In this document: positions 25,478 through 28,103 of the stretch, in pieces
Layout: the number at the start of each line of letters is the position of its first letter
How positions within the stretch are numbered: the first letter of the stretch is position 1
Source of the DNA: Myxococcales bacterium
Lineage (GTDB): Bacteria > UBA10199 > 2-02-FULL-44-16 > JAAZCA01
Assembly: GCA_012513515.1 (NCBI GenBank)
Contig: JAAZCA010000010.1
Location: 1 to 28,103 of the forward strand
Length of the DNA: 28,103 nt
Direction of reading: 5' to 3'
The notes under the pieces: generated by a model
The model's database searches: none
What the model was told of the DNA's origin: nothing
The model's input: the letters and a program-made list of their open reading frames with translations, nothing else
Program-made: the position numbers and the translations under genes

Positions 25478-25568
25478 GCTATAAAAAGCAATGTTTTCAA
25501 ATAGTTAAAAAAATCACTCTGGCATTACTCTTGCTCGTACCAAGCTAGCGCTTCAGGGAGGGGGGTTC

Positions 25569-28103
25569 TTGATCCTGTCTTCAACAGAGAAAGCAAAAAG
25601 GTTTCGAAGGATGGGGGCTTGGATACTTGTCCCCCTCCTCGCCCTCTTGATCTCTGCCTGCGGAAGCGAGCAAAAATCCATATCAGAACAGCCTGGCGAT
25701 GGTTGGATAGCAGACACGAAAGGGCCATTAACAAAAGAAAACGGTGGAATTCCCGGATGCGCGGATCTTTGTACGATGTTTGAAATAACGGATCCAAGTG
25801 ACTGCGATGATCTCCTCTTCGTGGATTCAGAAGGAAACTGTGCCTACGATTCAGGATCAGGCTGGACAGGATCGCTTGACAGTTGTGAAGATATCAAAGT
25901 CGCCTACTGCGAGGCGGCCGCTTCTGGCGGCTTCCCCTGCCACACCGAAGGAGGGGCATGTAAGGACAACTGCGGCAGTAGCGATAATTGTGAGGATGGC
26001 ACCATATGCTACTTTGGCAGATGTCTAGAACCCGAGTCGGTTGGTTATTATCCTGATGCGCCCTGCAGCGAAAGTAGTGATTGCACGGGTGATTACGAAG
26101 GTTTTACCTGCATTGGAATCTTACCACCTGATTGCAGTGGCGCATGTCTTGATATGGAGACGTTCTTTTCCGAGTCAAAAGGCGCCCCTCAAGATTCAAC
26201 TTCCTGTGAAGCTCTTGAAGGAACCTGGAATGAAGAGATGGGGATATGCCTCACCCCGGATATAGTGACATGCATGGGCGATGGCGGAGGAGAATCTGGT
26301 CCTCCTGAATGTAATTCAACATTAACCAACGACTGTTTCCAATATAACAACACGAGCAAGGAAGTATGCGAAACATATTACTGGGAAGCCTTTGATGGGC
26401 AGGGAAATTACGATGTAAGAAACTGCCGTTACTGGGATGGAACATGTGGAGTTGAAGGTTCTTACGGCCAAGCAAGCACAGCGTGTACAGGCGGAAGCTG
26501 CGGAAACAATATCTGCGAAGCAGGGCTCGGCGAAAACAGCAGTACTTGTAAACAGGATTGTGGAACCGGCGGCGGATACACCTGCCCAAACGGCATATGC
26601 GAAAGCTGGGCCGGCGAAAATAATAGCAATTGTCCGGCCGATTGCGGGGGTAGCGGATATACCTGTCCAAACGGCATATGCGAAAGCTGGGCCGGCGAAA
26701 ATAATAGCAATTGTCCGGCCGACTGCGGAGGAGGAGGGCCGCCCAGTTGCAACCCAGCTCCCGACTGCTGCGATGGAGGGGGTTATGCGTCAGGAGGCAG
26801 GTGCTACTCAGATAGCGAATGCACAATCGAATGCGACGAGGAAAACATCTCATGTGAGATGTTGTGTAATATCGGTGGCTACTCAGAAGAAGACGGCGAA
26901 GGCTGGCAACTGGAATGTTCAGAAGAATTTTCAAATGATTATTATTGCCAATGGAGCGGATCCGAATGGGTACACGAGCCTGATGACAACGCAGACTGCA
27001 CGATGGTAAGCAACCCCTTAAAGCACAATATTTGCCTTGCCATGGCAGCAGGCGATGAGCCTTACTGTGTATGGAATTCCAATCTCAACCAATGCCTAAA
27101 CGCTGGCGGCGGCGGTGAGAACACCGCACCGTCAGCAAGTAACGTTTCTGTAACTGGCACCATGAAAGCCGAAGAGACGGCCACTTGTTCTTACACATAC
27201 TCTGATGCTGATGGCGACGTCGAAAGTGGAAGCACATATGAGTGGTACAAAAGCGATACTGCGAATTTATTAGACGCAACAATCATAGAGGGCCAAACGT
27301 CTAACACTATTTCAATCATTGAAAGTTATAGAGGAAAATTTTTATTCTGCTCTGTAACTCCTTCCGATGGCGTTGATTTTGGAAATCAAGCTACCAGCTC
27401 GGCATCGAGTCGGGTGAACACCCCTCCGGTTGCAACCAACCTTTCAATAACCGGCAACCTCTTTGTAGGATCGACGCTAACCTGCAACTATGACTACTTT
27501 GACGCGGATAACAATCCGGAGTCAGGAACAGAAATTGTTTGGGCAAGGCATTCATCTCAAGAAATTGAGGGTGAACCCGATGGGTTTATGGAAGATGTCG
27601 ATGGAACCTACACACTGGTGGAAGCCGATATCGGCAAATATATTTTCTGCGCGGTAATACCGAATGATGGCATTGAGGAGGGAAATACGGTTGTTAAAGT
27701 CACGGACTCAACCGTGCAGGATGTTTCAGCCCCATCCTCTCCTTCGGTTTCAGCGACCACACCCACCTCCGATTCTACTCCTACATGGAGCTGGTCGACG
27801 GGGGGCGGAGGAAACGGGACATTCAGATATCAGCTAGACGGCGAGGAGGGCCCTTGGACGGAGACAACCGATACGAGCTACACCCCGACCTCTCCCCTGG
27901 ACGACGGCACACATACGCTGTATGTTCAGGAGCGCAACGGGGTCGGCAACTGGTCTGAAAGCGGATCGTTCACTGTAACGGTCGACACGGTTCCCCCTAC
28001 TTCCCAGAACACGGCATTTGCGACTTCTATCTCTGTAAAGGGCGGGGCCACCGTCACCATCACCGGCACAGGAGATTCTGCGGATGCGATCTGGTTCGCT
28101 CCT
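25569..28103 (+). CDS. Large Cys-rich repeat lipoprotein, partial (open at window end)
   Basis: One frame stays open from 25509 to the window end. From TTG at 25569 it gives 845 codons without a stop. The TTG is preferred because AGGGAGGGGG lies just upstream and the signal gains a basic region (KAKRFRR). The internal ATG at 25611 has GAAGG touching it and no spacer. The lipobox is ISAC (Cys at residue 31). Residues about 60-510 are very Cys-rich, including three 27-residue units of the form C-x-N-x-I-C-E-(x)-G-E-N...C-x-x-D-C (309-389). Two Ig-like repeats of about 99 residues follow, starting NTAPSASN (518) and NTPPVATN (617). A further beta domain (about 718-802) and the start of another reach the edge. 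It is probably a surface-anchored adhesin or binding protein. Its function is unknown and its 3' end is missing. Confidence 0.85.
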   Translation, partial: MILSSTEKAKRFRRMGAWILVPLLALLISACGSEQKSISEQPGDGWIADTKGPLTKENGGIPGCADLCTMFEITDPSDCDDLLFVDSEGNCAYDSGSGWTGSLDSCEDIKVAYCEAAASGGFPCHTEGGACKDNCGSSDNCEDGTICYFGRCLEPESVGYYPDAPCSESSDCTGDYEGFTCIGILPPDCSGACLDMETFFSESKGAPQDSTSCEALEGTWNEEMGICLTPDIVTCMGDGGGESGPPECNSTLTNDCFQYNNTSKEVCETYYWEAFDGQGNYDVRNCRYWDGTCGVEGSYGQASTACTGGSCGNNICEAGLGENSSTCKQDCGTGGGYTCPNGICESWAGENNSNCPADCGGSGYTCPNGICESWAGENNSNCPADCGGGGPPSCNPAPDCCDGGGYASGGRCYSDSECTIECDEENISCEMLCNIGGYSEEDGEGWQLECSEEFSNDYYCQWSGSEWVHEPDDNADCTMVSNPLKHNICLAMAAGDEPYCVWNSNLNQCLNAGGGGENTAPSASNVSVTGTMKAEETATCSYTYSDADGDVESGSTYEWYKSDTANLLDATIIEGQTSNTISIIESYRGKFLFCSVTPSDGVDFGNQATSSASSRVNTPPVATNLSITGNLFVGSTLTCNYDYFDADNNPESGTEIVWARHSSQEIEGEPDGFMEDVDGTYTLVEADIGKYIFCAVIPNDGIEEGNTVVKVTDSTVQDVSAPSSPSVSATTPTSDSTPTWSWSTGGGGNGTFRYQLDGEEGPWTETTDTSYTPTSPLDDGTHTLYVQERNGVGNWSESGSFTVTVDTVPPTSQNTAFATSISVKGGATVTITGTGDSADAIWFAP
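26493..26735 (+). repeat. Three 81-bp tandem repeats inside the right-edge lipoprotein gene
   Basis: Units are 26493-26573 (diverged), 26574-26654 and 26655-26735, each 27 codons. Units 2 and 3 differ at 7 of 81 bases and share an identical 56-base core (26586-26641 and 26667-26722). All differences except the last codon are synonymous. The first unit keeps the cysteine spacing but differs widely. This points to a recent duplication or gene conversion of the last two units. Confidence 0.9.

Larger units (their letters stand above)
25073..25568. other. AT-rich noncoding region upstream of divergent genes
   Basis: This 496-bp stretch has no credible coding frame on either strand. It contains an 11-bp direct repeat TTCCTCGCCCG (25131-25141 and 25146-25156), a perfect palindrome ATATCT-G-AGATAT (25189-25201), a 12-bp direct repeat TCATCTAAATTA (25231-25242 and 25263-25274), and three stem-loops close to the right-hand gene. 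It must include the promoters of manC and the right-edge lipoprotein gene, though no hexamer pair is convincing. Confidence 0.5.

Noticed and set aside
25298-25480. Known riboswitch (c-di-GMP or cobalamin) before the right-edge gene
   Set aside because: I could not align the conserved blocks of either class; only generic stem-loops are present.
25560-25610. ATG at 25611 as start of the right-edge lipoprotein
   Set aside because: GAAGG touches the ATG with no spacer, while TTG at 25569 has a strong AGGGAGG and gives a normal basic signal-peptide N-region. Not excluded, only less likely.
26493-26735. Possible short CRISPR-like array
   Set aside because: The units are 81 bp, directly adjacent with no spacers, and in frame with a coding sequence; they are protein repeats.
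26251-26934. 227-codon minus-strand frame with YYFRRPSFRICRLDR repeats
   Set aside because: Antisense reading of the tandem units in the right-edge gene; no plausible protein family.
26437-27009. 190-codon plus-strand frame with AYAKAGPAKIIAIVRP repeats
   Set aside because: It is an alternative frame of the right-edge lipoprotein; its repeats are the same 81-bp DNA units read out of frame. The lipobox, cysteine pattern and Ig-like repeats support the other frame.

Overview
The window reads as a chromosomal segment of a Gram-negative, probably Deltaproteobacteria-like bacterium (Myxococcota/Bdellovibrionota or a related uncultured lineage). The evidence is an Mla-type lipid transport set, three lipoproteins with lipoboxes, MopE-type Cys/Asp-rich secreted proteins, and a ThiH/short-ThiC thiamin operon. 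The taxonomic call is inference; there is no rRNA or other marker here.

Layout. Positions 1-82 hold the edge of an IS3-family element (minus strand), followed by a Cys-rich lipoprotein gene (106-843, minus). dciA (1062-1535, plus) converges on a long minus-strand gene train running from about 14.04 kb down to 1.53 kb: alr, mlaE, mlaF, mlaD, purH, a 1225-residue MopE-like secreted protein, purD, purE, tsaC and a trmN6-like methyltransferase. Gaps in this train are at most about 50 bp, and there is a good sigma70-like promoter (TTGACA, 17 bp, TAGAAG) upstream of alr, so it may be one operon joining cell-wall alanine racemisation, outer-membrane lipid transport, purine synthesis and tRNA modification.

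From 14.2 kb the plus strand carries a metallo-beta-lactamase-fold protein, the two subunits of a CoA-transferase, and then a promoter, a TPP riboswitch and an intrinsic terminator controlling thiS-thiG-thiH-thiC. After these come a small four-helix membrane protein, a lysophospholipid-type acyltransferase and pgi. pgi converges with a minus-strand lipoprotein gene, overlapping it by 4 bp at the stop codons. A solitary minus-strand mannose-1-phosphate guanylyltransferase follows.

The right end (25073-25568) is an AT-rich noncoding stretch with a perfect palindrome, direct repeats and three consecutive stem-loops. It leads into a large Cys-rich lipoprotein gene, which probably starts at a TTG (25569) and stays open to the window end (845 codons, no stop). 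It contains an 81-bp tandem repeat and Ig-like repeats.

The most interesting points are the MopE-like giant inside the purine operon, the TPP-riboswitch terminator with a third copy of its switching 8-mer next to ctfB, the MlaD with a barrel-like C-terminal extension, the metallo-beta-lactamase-fold protein lacking the motif Asp, and the right-edge repeat lipoprotein with its structured leader. I found no CRISPR array, tRNA or rRNA gene.
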